Positions 46,189 to 56,059 of a stretch of DNA of 64,000 nt are shown here, one piece after another. The stretch's first letter is position 1. Every line of letters starts with the position of its first letter. The translations under genes were made by a program, and so were the position numbers. The stretch is from Sarcodiotheca gaudichaudii (lineage: Eukaryota; Rhodophyta; Florideophyceae; Gigartinales; Solieriaceae): positions 1 through 64,000 of the forward strand of contig JAUKVZ010000011.1 of NCBI GenBank assembly GCA_032355985.1, written 5' to 3'. Under the pieces are notes generated by a model. It was not told the origin of the DNA. It was given only the letters and a program-made list of their open reading frames with translations, and did not search any database.

Positions 46189-46669
46189 CCCCCTTTCGGG
46201 TCCATCTGAGGGTCGAGGCGGCGGCGGCTGTGCGGGACATGTCCCGCTGGCGATATTGCCGCCGAAATGAGGGGTTTAAGCCCTTCCCGGACCTTGTTCG
46301 AAACCATCGTGCCCTTGGGGACGAACACCGGGCATAGGATGTGATGCATATCTCGCGGGGCGGGCCAGCAAGTCGTGGGTTGGCCCGCCTTCGCTTTGCG
46401 CCCATCTGAGACACGCGCCCGGACGCGCCCGCGAGGGTTGGTTACCGGACCCGGCGCGAAAGTCCGAAGAATCCCGCGTTCACTTTGCGGTCTCTGCGGA
46501 GTTTGCAGGAACAAAGGCGCCTGAGTCGCGTTTTGAAGAACGTGGGCCTCGCTCGGCTCGCGGCGCGGGATACTCTAAAGAGGGGCGTTCCGAGCCTGCC
46601 TGAGCGGCCATTGCCGGTGGGAACGGGACAGGACCGACATAAGCCTGAAGAGAAGGGATAACGGCCTCG
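46189..46669. other. Intergenic region with palindromes
   Basis: 481 bp with no supported gene. It holds a perfect 16-bp palindrome GCGGGACATGTCCCGC (46232-46247) and a hairpin GGCGGGCCA (46359-46367) with TGGCCCGCC (46381-46389) around a 13-nt loop. The second could be a weak terminator, but its T run is poor (TTCGCTTT). The 3' part should contain the promoter of the Gly/Asp-rich gene. Confidence 0.6.
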
Positions 46670-49600
46670 ATGAGCCGAACGCTTTGGATAGCCGCTGTTG
46701 GTCTGCTTCTGGGCGCACTTGCGCTCGGGCTCATGCAGCGCGGATCCGGCTCAGGGGACGACCAGGCGCCGATTGATTATCGCAATCTCAGGCCGCAGCT
46801 GCCTTCGCAGACGACCGCGCCGAGCAATCAGCGCCGGCCGGGCGAGCTGACGACGGAGAGCTTCGCCGCGTCGGTCGCCATGGCGAAGGAGAATCGCGCC
46901 GATCGCTCTTCCAACAACAATCGTCTCGCGCGGGACACGAGCGGGTTCTCCCGTCCTTCGGGACCGGGCGGCAACGCATCAAGCGGCACAAACACCCGCG
47001 CCGTGACGGCGATGAGCCAGCGCGACGAATCCGTGCGGGCGCGCATCGAAGCGGAGCGCGAGCGAGCGATGGAGTTGCGCAGAGAGCGCGAAGCGCGCCA
47101 GCGCTCCATGGGACTTCTGACGAATGGCAGCGACGGCGTGCGCCGCGCATCCTCGTTTGCCGCCAATCGCGCCGAGAACAACGCTGATCAGCCGACGCGC
47201 CGCTCCATGACGGACGCGGATATTCAGGAGGCGTCCGAGCGCTTCCGCGAGCAGATCGAAAAGGCTCGCAAAGAACGCGAACGCAGCGCCGACGGAGATG
47301 GCGAGTCCAGTGACGAGCCGACGCGCGCCGAGCAGGAGGCCGAAGCCGAACGGCAGGAACGCCTTGAAGATGCGCGCGACAGCGGCGGCTACGAACCGCT
47401 CGGCGGCAATGGCGTCAATGGCGGCTCCAACGCCAACGGCGGCGGGAGCGGCTCGAACGCCGGCGGCAGCAATGGCGGCGGCAGCGGCGGCGGAAGCGGC
47501 GGCGGCGGTGGATATACGCAGCCGCCTGTCTTCGATACAGGTTTCTCGCAGGGCTCCGGCGACGGCGATTCAGGCGACGGAGATGGCGATGGCGACACGG
47601 ATGGATCCGGGCCGCCGGATATTGATGACATTCTCGACGGCATTGGCGGCGGCGGCGAAGGCGGCGGCGAAGGCAATGCCGGCGACGGTGATGGCGATGG
47701 CGATGGAGACGGCGACTCCGGTCCGCCGGATATCGTGTTCCGCGCGTTCACGCGCTGGGAGCGCGTCTCCATTCCGCAGTCGGAGAAGGTCGGCGGCTTC
47801 AATACGGCTGATCTCTATCTCGGATTCGAGGATCCGGCGCTGCTGCTCGTGGTCTCTTCCGATCCGACGATCGGCCTGCGCGTCAGTGGCGGCGGCATCT
47901 ATCAGGAAGTGACCGGCCTGGGCGGCAACATGCCTCCGAGCGATGCGCTTGTCAGAGCGTTCCCGGAACTTCAGCAAGACAGCTATCTGACGCTCGGCGG
48001 GCAGGAGTTCTTCTTCCTGCCGGGATCGGAGCCCAATCCATTTGACTGGGGCCAGAATCTGAGCGCCTCATGGGCCGCGGCGCCTCCGGTGGCGACGATT
48101 CAGGATCCCGCGCGTTTCGGTGATGACAAGCATTACATCCGTGTCGGGCGCTTCAGCATCGGCGGGCCGAATCCGCAGCTTTCCGGCGCTTTGCTGGTCA
48201 ACTACATCAACATTCTGACGGGCGAGTCACTTGTGGACTTCGCGCCGGTGATCAACTGCTCGACGTGCTGGGATGGCGCCGATGGCGCGCTGCCGCCGAC
48301 ATACCTCGAGAGTGTGACGGTGCAGGTTCAGACGCTTGCCGGCGGCAGCGAGACGACGGGCGTCGTCACGCTCAATCGTCCGGCCGGACCCGAGGGCGTC
48401 GTCGTCACGCTGACCAGTGAAGATCCGAACACGGTTCAGGTGCCGCCGGTGGCGGTTGTGCTTCCCGGTGAGTCCGCGGCGGCCTTCGATGTGACCACCG
48501 CACGCACGGATGCTCGCAAGCTCGTGCAGATCGTCGCATCGGCTGAAGGCGTGATGCAGGCGACGAGCGTGCAGGTGACGCCCATCGGCGTCGCCTCGCT
48601 CACCATCGAGCCGACGAAGGTTCTTGGCGGACGCAGCGCTTTGGCGACGATCTCGCTCAACGGCCCCGCGCCTTCCGGCGGCAAGCTCATCACCATCCGC
48701 ACCGGCTACGACCCTGACAATGTGCTGGTGTCGCCGGGCACGGTGCAGTTCTTCGCCGGTGAGCAGGTCAAGACATTCAAGATTGAGACGAATCCCACAC
48801 CGACACCGACGACGATTTCCTTCCTCGCGGCGATTGGCGATGGCGCGGGCGGCGCCGGTTTCAGTTCGCTGACTATTGAGCCGCTGATCGGCGATCTGTC
48901 GCTCGATGGCATCGTCGGCGCACACGATCTTGCTTCGCTCATCGGCTACTGGGGCGACTGCCCGCCGAATCGGCACTGCCCGGGCGATCTCAATGGCGAT
49001 GGCGTGGTCAACGCCCACGATCAGGCCGAGCTGCTTGGACGCTGGGGCGAGACTTCGATCGAAGAAGAGGATGATGACGACGCCGGCGGCGGCGGCTCGC
49101 AACCCACCACGGCGCCGGTTGTGGCGCGATGGGTTCCCGTCGACAACAGCGCCTGCCCTGAACTTGATGGACAGCGCACTGCGGATCTGTATCTCGGATT
49201 CCGCGAGACGCTGCGTGTCAATCTCGTGCAGTCCATGGATGATCGCTCGCTGCGCATTGATGGCGGCGTGATCTATCAGAACGAACTCGGCTCGAGCGTC
49301 GCGCCCAATCAGGGCCTCTACGACATCTTCCCGTGCGTGGAGTTTGACAGCTATCTGGCGATGGAAGGTGATGTCACCCCGGTGATCAACTTCCTGCCGG
49401 GCGGCAATCCGGGCGCCGAATGGGGATCCAACCTCGTCGCGGGCTGGTTCGTCACGGTCAATGGCGGCGGCGTGAAGGGTCTGAAGAACGTCAGCACCTT
49501 CGGCGATGAGCGTTACTACGTTCGCATCGGCCGGTTCACGGCGCCGGAGACGGCCACGCTGGCGGGTGGGCTCGAGGTCTTCAGCCTCGATGCTTCGACT

Positions 49601-49810
49601 TCCTCCGTCCAGCAGATGTTCGTCGAGGTGCCGGACTGGTCCCTCGGACGCGGCGCCCTGGATCTCAATGGCGATGGCGACGTCAACTCCGGCGATGTGA
49701 CCACCATGGTCGGCATGCTGGGTGAGGATGACGAGCGAGGCGACCTGAACGCCGATGGCGGCGTCGATTCGCGCGATCTGATGCTTCTGCTCAACGCACT
49801 GGGCAGGTAA
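46670..49810 (+). CDS. Secreted 1046-aa Gly/Asp-rich protein with duplicated domain and two dockerin-like modules
   Basis: The N-terminus is a membrane or signal segment (about residues 5-23). A charged coiled-coil region follows, then low-complexity linkers: a Gly/Ser/Asn stretch and two Asp/Gly stretches (GDGDSGDGDGDGDTDGSG, GDGDGDGDGDSGPPDI) that look calcium-binding and flexible. A beta domain with TADLYLGFEDPALLLVVS, FLPGSEPNPFDWG and HYIRVGRFSIGG comes next and recurs near the end as TADLYLGFRETLRVNLVQS, FLPGGNPGAEWG, YYVRIGRFTAPE. Between them lie two Big/CalX-like repeats and a dockerin-like pair (DLSLDGIVGAHDLASLIGYW, DLNGDGVVNAHDQAELLGRW). A second pair closes the protein. Function unknown. 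Confidence 0.8.
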   Translation: MSRTLWIAAVGLLLGALALGLMQRGSGSGDDQAPIDYRNLRPQLPSQTTAPSNQRRPGELTTESFAASVAMAKENRADRSSNNNRLARDTSGFSRPSGPGGNASSGTNTRAVTAMSQRDESVRARIEAERERAMELRREREARQRSMGLLTNGSDGVRRASSFAANRAENNADQPTRRSMTDADIQEASERFREQIEKARKERERSADGDGESSDEPTRAEQEAEAERQERLEDARDSGGYEPLGGNGVNGGSNANGGGSGSNAGGSNGGGSGGGSGGGGGYTQPPVFDTGFSQGSGDGDSGDGDGDGDTDGSGPPDIDDILDGIGGGGEGGGEGNAGDGDGDGDGDGDSGPPDIVFRAFTRWERVSIPQSEKVGGFNTADLYLGFEDPALLLVVSSDPTIGLRVSGGGIYQEVTGLGGNMPPSDALVRAFPELQQDSYLTLGGQEFFFLPGSEPNPFDWGQNLSASWAAAPPVATIQDPARFGDDKHYIRVGRFSIGGPNPQLSGALLVNYINILTGESLVDFAPVINCSTCWDGADGALPPTYLESVTVQVQTLAGGSETTGVVTLNRPAGPEGVVVTLTSEDPNTVQVPPVAVVLPGESAAAFDVTTARTDARKLVQIVASAEGVMQATSVQVTPIGVASLTIEPTKVLGGRSALATISLNGPAPSGGKLITIRTGYDPDNVLVSPGTVQFFAGEQVKTFKIETNPTPTPTTISFLAAIGDGAGGAGFSSLTIEPLIGDLSLDGIVGAHDLASLIGYWGDCPPNRHCPGDLNGDGVVNAHDQAELLGRWGETSIEEEDDDDAGGGGSQPTTAPVVARWVPVDNSACPELDGQRTADLYLGFRETLRVNLVQSMDDRSLRIDGGVIYQNELGSSVAPNQGLYDIFPCVEFDSYLAMEGDVTPVINFLPGGNPGAEWGSNLVAGWFVTVNGGGVKGLKNVSTFGDERYYVRIGRFTAPETATLAGGLEVFSLDASTSSVQQMFVEVPDWSLGRGALDLNGDGDVNSGDVTTMVGMLGEDDERGDLNADGGVDSRDLMLLLNALGR

Positions 49811-50076
49811 CACGGGCGGACCTCTGACCATTCCCTGATCGGGCGCTCACGCCCTTTTCACCACGAAGTGGTCGCTTCGTGAGGCGTCTATTTGCCGGTC
49901 CCATCCCCCCTCTCTAGACTCCACAGAGGCAGGCGGCCCGTCCGGCCTTGCACTGGTCCGGACGCACGATCGTTTCAGACCGGAAGCGATCTCGACCCAC
50001 GCTCGATGGGGTCGCCCGTCCGCCCGATATCAGAATGGAGCCGCACACGAAGTCGCCACCGGCGACGAGCCCGACC

Positions 50077-51243
50077 ATGAGCACAACCGCGACCGCGAAG
50101 AACATGACGAGCACGCGCCCTTCTGACTCGCTTTCCAATGACACGCTCATCGGATTGCTGCATCAAATGATGCTGATCCGCGAGTTTGAAGTGCGCACGA
50201 TGCAGGCGTATTCCAACGCCCACATCGGTGGATTCTGCCACGTCTACACCGGGCAGGAGGCGTGCGCTGTCGGCACGATCGCCTGCGTCAATGATGATGA
50301 TCCCGTCATCACCGCCTATCGAGATCATGGCCACGCCCTGGCGCGAGGCATGGATCCGAAGTTCTGCATGGCGGAGATGTACGGCAAGATCACCGGATGC
50401 GCCAAGGGCAAGGGCGGGTCGATGCATATGTTCGACAAGCCCAACTGGCTCTTTGGCGGGCATGGCATCGTGGGCGCCCAGACGCCCGTCGGCGCCGGCC
50501 TGGCGTTTGCCGCCCGATACGAACACGAAGTGATGGGCAAGGGCAAGAAGAAGGTGTGCCTCTGCTATCTCGGCGATGGCGCTCTGAATCAGGGCTCCTT
50601 CCACGAGGCGCAGAATCTCGCCGGTCTGCTCGACATTCCCGTCATCTACATTGTCGAGAACAACGGCTACTCGATGGGCACATCCATCTCTCGCGGCACG
50701 ACGATGGCGGATGATCTCTGCCTCAAGGCCAAGGGCTACGGCATCGACAATCTGCTGATCGAAGAGGGCATGGACATTCTCAAGATCTATGACCTGTTCA
50801 AGCCGTTCGCGGACAACTGCCGCGACAAGCAGCGGCCGGGCTTCGTTGATCTTCGCACGTATCGCTATCACGGGCATTCGATGTCCGATCCGCAGAAGTA
50901 TCGCTCGAAGGATGAGGTCAAGGGCGTGCAGGAGCGCGACTCGATTGACGTTCTCAAGGAGCATCTGATCGAGGATCGCAAGTGCGTGACGGAGGAAGAG
51001 GTCAAGGCGAAGCTCAAGGAGATCCGCGCGGAGGTGCGCGAGAGCGTGAAGTTCGCCGAGGAGTCCTCCGAGCCTTCGCCCGACACTGAGCTGTATTCCG
51101 ATGTGTATATGCAGCCGGAGTCGAATCTCAGCCCGTTGAAGGATTACACCCACGGCGCGACGAACGCGCTGCTTGAAGAGGCCGGAGAAGCTTCCGATCG
51201 CCGCAGCTCATCCAGCGCGGCGCAGGAGCGAAACAACGCATGA
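50077..51243 (+). CDS. pdhA: Pyruvate dehydrogenase E1 component, alpha subunit
   Basis: A 388-aa thiamine-diphosphate enzyme subunit. The TPP motif is GDGALNQGSFHEAQNLA closing at IYIVENNGYSMGT. Also visible are GFCHVYTGQEACAVG, AYRDHGHALARG, the phospho-loop-like YRYHGHSMSDPQKYRS, and KGKGGSMHMF. With PdhB it decarboxylates pyruvate and acetylates the E2 lipoyl group. The start is uncertain: the ATG at 50077 is used, and one at 50035 is possible. The C-terminal 60 residues extend beyond the usual end and are Ser/Glu-rich. Translationally coupled to pdhB by ATGA. Confidence 0.93.
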   Translation: MSTTATAKNMTSTRPSDSLSNDTLIGLLHQMMLIREFEVRTMQAYSNAHIGGFCHVYTGQEACAVGTIACVNDDDPVITAYRDHGHALARGMDPKFCMAEMYGKITGCAKGKGGSMHMFDKPNWLFGGHGIVGAQTPVGAGLAFAARYEHEVMGKGKKKVCLCYLGDGALNQGSFHEAQNLAGLLDIPVIYIVENNGYSMGTSISRGTTMADDLCLKAKGYGIDNLLIEEGMDILKIYDLFKPFADNCRDKQRPGFVDLRTYRYHGHSMSDPQKYRSKDEVKGVQERDSIDVLKEHLIEDRKCVTEEEVKAKLKEIRAEVRESVKFAEESSEPSPDTELYSDVYMQPESNLSPLKDYTHGATNALLEEAGEASDRRSSSSAAQERNNA

Positions 51244-52289
51244 CGACGATGACTTCAACCCGCCCGAGCGTTGTTCGTGATGTCGAAGGGCTTCCTTCGC
51301 GTGACGGCGATCGCGTAATTCAGTATCGCGAGGCGCTGCGCGAAGCGATGGAAGAAGAGATGCGCGCCGATGAGCGTGTGTTCCTTATCGGTGAGGAAGT
51401 CGCCGAGTACAACGGCGCCTACAAGGTCAGCCAGGGCATGCTCGATGAGTTCGGCCCCAAGCGCATCATCGATTCGCCCATCAGTGAGAACGGATTCGCC
51501 GGTCTCGGCATCGGCGCCGCCATGTACGGCCTGCGCCCGATCGTCGAGTTCATGAGCTGGTCCTTCTCGCTTGTCGCCGCGGATCAGATCCTCAACAACG
51601 CGCCGAAGATGCTCTACATGTCCGGCGGTCAGTGGGGATGCCCGATCGTCTTTCGCGGCAATGATGGCGCCGGCGGTCAGCTCGGCTCCACGCACTCCTG
51701 GTGCGTCGAGGCGCTGTACTCCAACGTGCCGGGTCTGAAGATGGCGATTCCTTCGAATCCGTATGACGCCAAGGGGCTGCTGAAGACGGCCATTCGCGAT
51801 GACGATCCCGTCTTCTTCCTGGAATCGGAGCGCATGCTCGGCGACAAGGCGCACGTGCCGGATGAGGAATACACGATTCCCTTCGGCCGCGCAGCGCTGA
51901 TGCGCGAGGGCGATGACTGCACACTCGCGAGCTTCGGTCGTCCGGTGAACTTCTGCATGGAAGCATGCGAAGAGCTGGAAGCCGAAGGCATTCACTGCGA
52001 CGTGCTTGATATGCGCACCGTGCGGCCATTGGATATTGACTCGATCATCGAGAGCCTGAAGAAGACGAATCGCATCGTCGTGGTCGATCAGTCCTGGCCT
52101 TTCGGCTCGGTGGCGAGCGAAGTGATCTCGCAGATCTGCGAGCGGGCGTTTGACTATCTCGACTGCCAGCCGCTTCGCGTCACGAGTGATGATGTGCCGA
52201 CGCCCTACGCCAAGAGCCTCGAGCAGGCGTATCTGCCTCACAAGGGCAAGATCACGGCGGCGGTGAAGCGCTCACTTGGACGATCCTGA
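51240..52289 (+). CDS. pdhB: Pyruvate dehydrogenase E1 component, beta subunit
   Basis: A 349-aa partner of PdhA. Motifs: EVAEYNGAYKVSQGMLDEFG, RIIDSPISENGFAGLGIGAA, FMSWSFSLVAADQILNNAPK, GAGGQLGSTHSWCVEALYSN, VPGLKMAIPSNPYDAKGLL, and the C-terminal VVDQSWPFGSVASEVIS. All are standard for E1-beta. The first 23 residues are extra. Start overlaps the pdhA stop by four bases. Confidence 0.96.
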   Translation: MTTMTSTRPSVVRDVEGLPSRDGDRVIQYREALREAMEEEMRADERVFLIGEEVAEYNGAYKVSQGMLDEFGPKRIIDSPISENGFAGLGIGAAMYGLRPIVEFMSWSFSLVAADQILNNAPKMLYMSGGQWGCPIVFRGNDGAGGQLGSTHSWCVEALYSNVPGLKMAIPSNPYDAKGLLKTAIRDDDPVFFLESERMLGDKAHVPDEEYTIPFGRAALMREGDDCTLASFGRPVNFCMEACEELEAEGIHCDVLDMRTVRPLDIDSIIESLKKTNRIVVVDQSWPFGSVASEVISQICERAFDYLDCQPLRVTSDDVPTPYAKSLEQAYLPHKGKITAAVKRSLGRS

Positions 52290-52330
52290 TACTGATTGCA
52301 CGCGCGCCCGCGCGGCGCAGAGGTTGACTG

Positions 52331-53695
52331 ATGCCGATCGAAATCACCATGCCGCGCCTCTCCGACACGATGGAGCAGGGCACCGTCATCAAGTGGCACG
52401 TCAAGGAAGGCGACAGCGTCGAGCCCGGCGATGTGCTTGCGGATATCGAGACGGACAAGGCCACGATGGAGCTTGAGTCCTACGAAGAGGGCACGATCGC
52501 GAAGATCATCCTCGGCGAGGGTGAAGCGATCGACGTCGGCGCCGCGATCATGGTGCTGGCTGAAGAGGGTGAAGACGTCGAAGAAGCCGCGGCATCCGCC
52601 GGCGGCGCATCGAAGCCGGCGAAGAAGTCAGCGGACAGCGCAGAAGACACGAATGATTCCGACTCCGGCGGCTCTACAGCAGTCGCCGCACCGGAAGCGC
52701 CCGCGAGCACGAATGGCGCGACGAATGGCGCAGCCAATGGCGCCGCGGCCGGTTCGGGCGGGCGCATCTTCGCCAGCCCCCTGGCGCGCAAGATCGCTGA
52801 AGAAGAGGGCATCAACCTTTCGAATATCGAAGGCAGCGGCCCCGGCGGACGCGTTATCCGCAAGGATGTCGAAGCCATGATCCGCGGTGATGGCGCGAGC
52901 GCGAAAGCCCCCAGCGCGCAGCCTTCCATCGCCGCTCCGGCAGCTCCCGCACCGGCGCCTGAGACATCAACGGCGTCGGCGCTCGAGCACAAGATGGTGC
53001 CGCTTTCAAATATGCGGCGGACGATCGCCAAGCGCCTTGTCGAATCCAAGACGAGCGTGCCGCATTTCCAGGTGACCGTCAGCGCGGACATGCAGCCGCT
53101 GGTCACGCTTCGCAAGCAGCTCAACGAGCAGCTTTCATCGCAGGGTGTGAAGCTGAGCGTCAACGACTTCATCGTTCGCGCCTGTGCGCTGGCGATGCAT
53201 CAGCATCCCTTCGTCAACAGCCGCTGGATCGAGAAGGATGGCGATGTCTCCATCCAGATCGTGCCGGATGTAAACGTCGGCGTCGCCATCGCGCTTCCGG
53301 CGGAGCGGGGCGGCGGACTGGTTGTCGCCACGTTGCGCAATGCCGATCGCATGGGTCTGCGGCAGATCTCCGCCGAGACCAAGGCCCTTGCCGAGAAGGC
53401 GCGCACGCGAGGCCTCACTGTCGAGGAAATGGAGGACTCCACGTTCACCATTTCCAACCTCGGCATGTTCGGCGTCGAGCACTTCACGGCGATCATCAAT
53501 CCGCCGAATGTCGCGATCCTTGCCGTGGGCGCGGCGATTGAGAAGCCTGTCGTTCGCGATGGCGAACTCGTGCCCGGCCTGGAGATGTCGATGACGATGT
53601 CGAGCGATCATCGCGTGGTCGATGGCGCGATGTCGGCCGCGTATCTGCAGACGCTCAAGTCGCTGCTGGAAAACCCGGCGACACTGCTCGTCTGA
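52331..53695 (+). CDS. pdhC: Dihydrolipoamide acetyltransferase, PDH E2
   Basis: A 454-aa core subunit. The lipoyl domain has Lys43 in DIETDKATMELES. The Ala/Gly-rich linker follows, then the E1/E3-binding domain FASPLARKIAEEEGINLSNI and GPGGRVIRKDVE (about 148-185). The catalytic domain ends with SSDHRVVDGAMSAAYL (His427, Asp431). It transfers acetyl from lipoyl to CoA. It lies 41 bp after pdhB. E3 (lpd) is not in the window, so it must be shared from elsewhere. Confidence 0.95.
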   Translation: MPIEITMPRLSDTMEQGTVIKWHVKEGDSVEPGDVLADIETDKATMELESYEEGTIAKIILGEGEAIDVGAAIMVLAEEGEDVEEAAASAGGASKPAKKSADSAEDTNDSDSGGSTAVAAPEAPASTNGATNGAANGAAAGSGGRIFASPLARKIAEEEGINLSNIEGSGPGGRVIRKDVEAMIRGDGASAKAPSAQPSIAAPAAPAPAPETSTASALEHKMVPLSNMRRTIAKRLVESKTSVPHFQVTVSADMQPLVTLRKQLNEQLSSQGVKLSVNDFIVRACALAMHQHPFVNSRWIEKDGDVSIQIVPDVNVGVAIALPAERGGGLVVATLRNADRMGLRQISAETKALAEKARTRGLTVEEMEDSTFTISNLGMFGVEHFTAIINPPNVAILAVGAAIEKPVVRDGELVPGLEMSMTMSSDHRVVDGAMSAAYLQTLKSLLENPATLLV

Positions 53696-53710
53696 ATCTC
53701 GTACTGAAAG

Positions 53711-55717
53711 TCAGTTCCAGTCGCTGCGCACTGTGTCATGCGCCGGCTGCGCGACGAGGCTTTCCTCCGGCTCTTCATCGCCGGGAATCACGATGCGGCA
53801 GGAGAAACCATCGGCCGCATACTCCGACGTGAAGTCGCCCTGCAGTGAATGGATGACGATCTGTTCGATCATCTCGTTGCCGAAGCCGTGATGCGTTGGT
53901 GATTCGACATCCGGCCCGCCGCGCTCGCTCCATGACAGATTGATCAGCACGCGCCCGTGTCGATGCTCCAGCTCCCATGTCGCATCGACTGTGCCCTGCG
54001 GCGTTGAGAGCGCGCCGTACTTGGCCGCGTTCACGGCAAGCTCCCGCACGACAAGCCCGAGCATCGACGCCTGGCGCGGGCTGAGCTCCACAGGCGGACC
54101 TTCGACGTTGATTTCCTGTCCGCCTTCGCGCATGAAATCCGCAAGGCAGCGGCGCATCAACGCATCCATCGAAGCGCTGGTCCACTGACGCTGCGAGATC
54201 ACATCATGCGCCAGGCTCATGCCATGAATCCGCTCGCGAAGCTGCTGGACGAATGTGTCGAAGTCATCCGTATTCGCCGCGGTGCGTTCGGCCAGCGCCG
54301 CCACGACCGCCAGATTGTTCTTGACGCGATGATTCAGCTCGCGATTGAGCAGACGCAGCCACTGCTCCGTATTGCGATGCTCGGTGATGTCCTCCGTCAC
54401 CGCGGCGAACATCGGCGCGCCGGGCTCACCACGCTCGATGGCGCAGACGCGCACGCTCAGCCAGCGGCGGCTCAGCGAGCTTTGATACTCGAAATGCCGC
54501 GGCTGACCGGATCGCGCGGCCATCTCGCACTCGCTGATCCACATCGTGATGGTGTCTTCATCGATGCCGTATTCAGACGCCAGCTTGCCGCGGATATCCT
54601 CCGGGCGAGCGCTGAGCAGTGATGACGCGGCCTCGTTGATCTCGATGATGCGCAGGTCATTTCCTTCGATCTGCACGATATCCATGGCGCTGGGGCTGGC
54701 GTTGAAGAATGCGAACAGCATGGCGCTGCGTTCCTGCGCCTCGCGCCGATCGCGTTCGCGTCCGGTGATGTCGCGTCCGACGGACTGGATCTCGAGGATC
54801 TTTCCATCGGTGTCGAAGATCGCCAGATCCACCCATTGGCGTCGCCGTCGCTCGCCATCGGCCATAGTCACGCCATGCTCCATGACGGCCGCGGGCCGCT
54901 CGGGCGTAAACGATCGAAGATGATCGCGCATGCGCTCCTTGTCATCATCATCGATCCATTCGATGAACTGGCGGCCGATCAGCGCCTCGCGTTTGCGCCC
55001 GGTGGCGCGCACGTACACCTCGTTGACATCAATGATCGTCGTGTCCGGCAGGAAGCGGCAGAAGTAGTCGAGCTGATACTCGACGATCGCCTGCAATCGT
55101 CGTTCGCTCTCCTGCGCCTGTCGTCGGGCAAGGACGATGGATTCGCGATCGATGAAGAGATACGCCGTGAAGATCAGCGAGAGGAACGTCAGCGCGTAGA
55201 GCGCATAGGCGACGGCCTTTTTGCCGGGTCCGACGATGAGGCTGGTCTCGATGCGCGCCACGGCGTCGTCAGTCAGATCATCGATATGGTCGATGCACTC
55301 GCCGCTGGCTCGCCAGGCGCCCTGTTCGGCGCGCAGGCGCGCGATGCTGCTGGCGCCGGATTCATTGAGCGCCACACACTTGCGAATCGCCTCGAACGCC
55401 TCATCTCGATATCTGGGAAGTTCCTGGATGCCCGGTTCGTCGCGATAGGTGTCGACGATCGCCATCGTCTCATTGCGGACGCGCTCGATGCGCTCTTCGA
55501 CCTCTTCGGGCGCGCCGAGCGTGGTCGCGGCGCGGATGAGTTGCAATGTGATGTTTTCGAGTTGATAGAGCGAGCGCTGCAGCTGGAAGTCGCGCCGGTT
55601 CTGGCTGCGGATCTCCTCAAGCTGCATTGTCTGAAGCACGGCGCCGAGGCCCAGGGCGATCGTCAGGAAGACGAGGCTCCAGCGAAGCGTCGGCGATGTC
55701 GGTTTGCGTTTGAACAC
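53711..55717 (-). CDS. Membrane PAS sensor histidine kinase, HWE/HisKA_2 type
   Basis: A 668-aa kinase. It has two membrane helices (about 15-30 and 170-188) around a periplasmic helical domain, then two PAS domains (about 215-325 and 330-440). The kinase motif is RELNHRVKNNLAVVAALAER with the phospho-His near 463. The N box is VRELAVNAAKYGAL (about 557-570), and a degenerate G-box is GFGNEMIEQIV. The histidine region matches the HisKA_2/HWE type, which often signals through unlinked receivers. The start is GTG at 55717, preceded by GGGAG. No response regulator is next to it; it converges on pdhC. Confidence 0.88.
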   Translation of the reverse strand: MFKRKPTSPTLRWSLVFLTIALGLGAVLQTMQLEEIRSQNRRDFQLQRSLYQLENITLQLIRAATTLGAPEEVEERIERVRNETMAIVDTYRDEPGIQELPRYRDEAFEAIRKCVALNESGASSIARLRAEQGAWRASGECIDHIDDLTDDAVARIETSLIVGPGKKAVAYALYALTFLSLIFTAYLFIDRESIVLARRQAQESERRLQAIVEYQLDYFCRFLPDTTIIDVNEVYVRATGRKREALIGRQFIEWIDDDDKERMRDHLRSFTPERPAAVMEHGVTMADGERRRRQWVDLAIFDTDGKILEIQSVGRDITGRERDRREAQERSAMLFAFFNASPSAMDIVQIEGNDLRIIEINEAASSLLSARPEDIRGKLASEYGIDEDTITMWISECEMAARSGQPRHFEYQSSLSRRWLSVRVCAIERGEPGAPMFAAVTEDITEHRNTEQWLRLLNRELNHRVKNNLAVVAALAERTAANTDDFDTFVQQLRERIHGMSLAHDVISQRQWTSASMDALMRRCLADFMREGGQEINVEGPPVELSPRQASMLGLVVRELAVNAAKYGALSTPQGTVDATWELEHRHGRVLINLSWSERGGPDVESPTHHGFGNEMIEQIVIHSLQGDFTSEYAADGFSCRIVIPGDEEPEESLVAQPAHDTVRSDWN

Positions 55718-56059
55718 CTTTCGCTCCCGATGCCGGCGGGCGAGGACGTGCCGACGATTCAGGCGCCCTGGTGGTGGTCAGACTGTCGCATCAACAAGCG
55801 CAGGATGCGAAGAAGGCACGCGCTGATGCCCGCGCCGCGGCTGGCGCTCTCCCACGATTCACGCGATCGGCCCTGTTCCCACCCGGCCGCCCGAATCCGG
55901 AGTGTAGGGCTTGGCCGCGCTGCCGCAAAGGCATATCCTCTTGCCCCCGCGTCCGGCCTGTTTCTCAGGGGCAAAGGGGCGAATCGGCTGATATCTTGCG
56001 TGCGTGGAGTCACGCGATCGCCGCGTCGAGCGCTGAAAGGCGCAGGCCCGGATTCACTT
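55718..56059. other. Intergenic region between the sensor kinase and tRNA-Thr
   Basis: 342 bp with no supported gene. It must contain the divergent promoters of the kinase and the tRNA. I see no palindrome or repeat family here. Confidence 0.6.

Noticed and set aside
35771-49810. Cellulosome-like scaffold system
   Set aside because: No cohesin, carbohydrate-binding module or glycoside hydrolase was recognised, so only the dockerin-like modules are reported.
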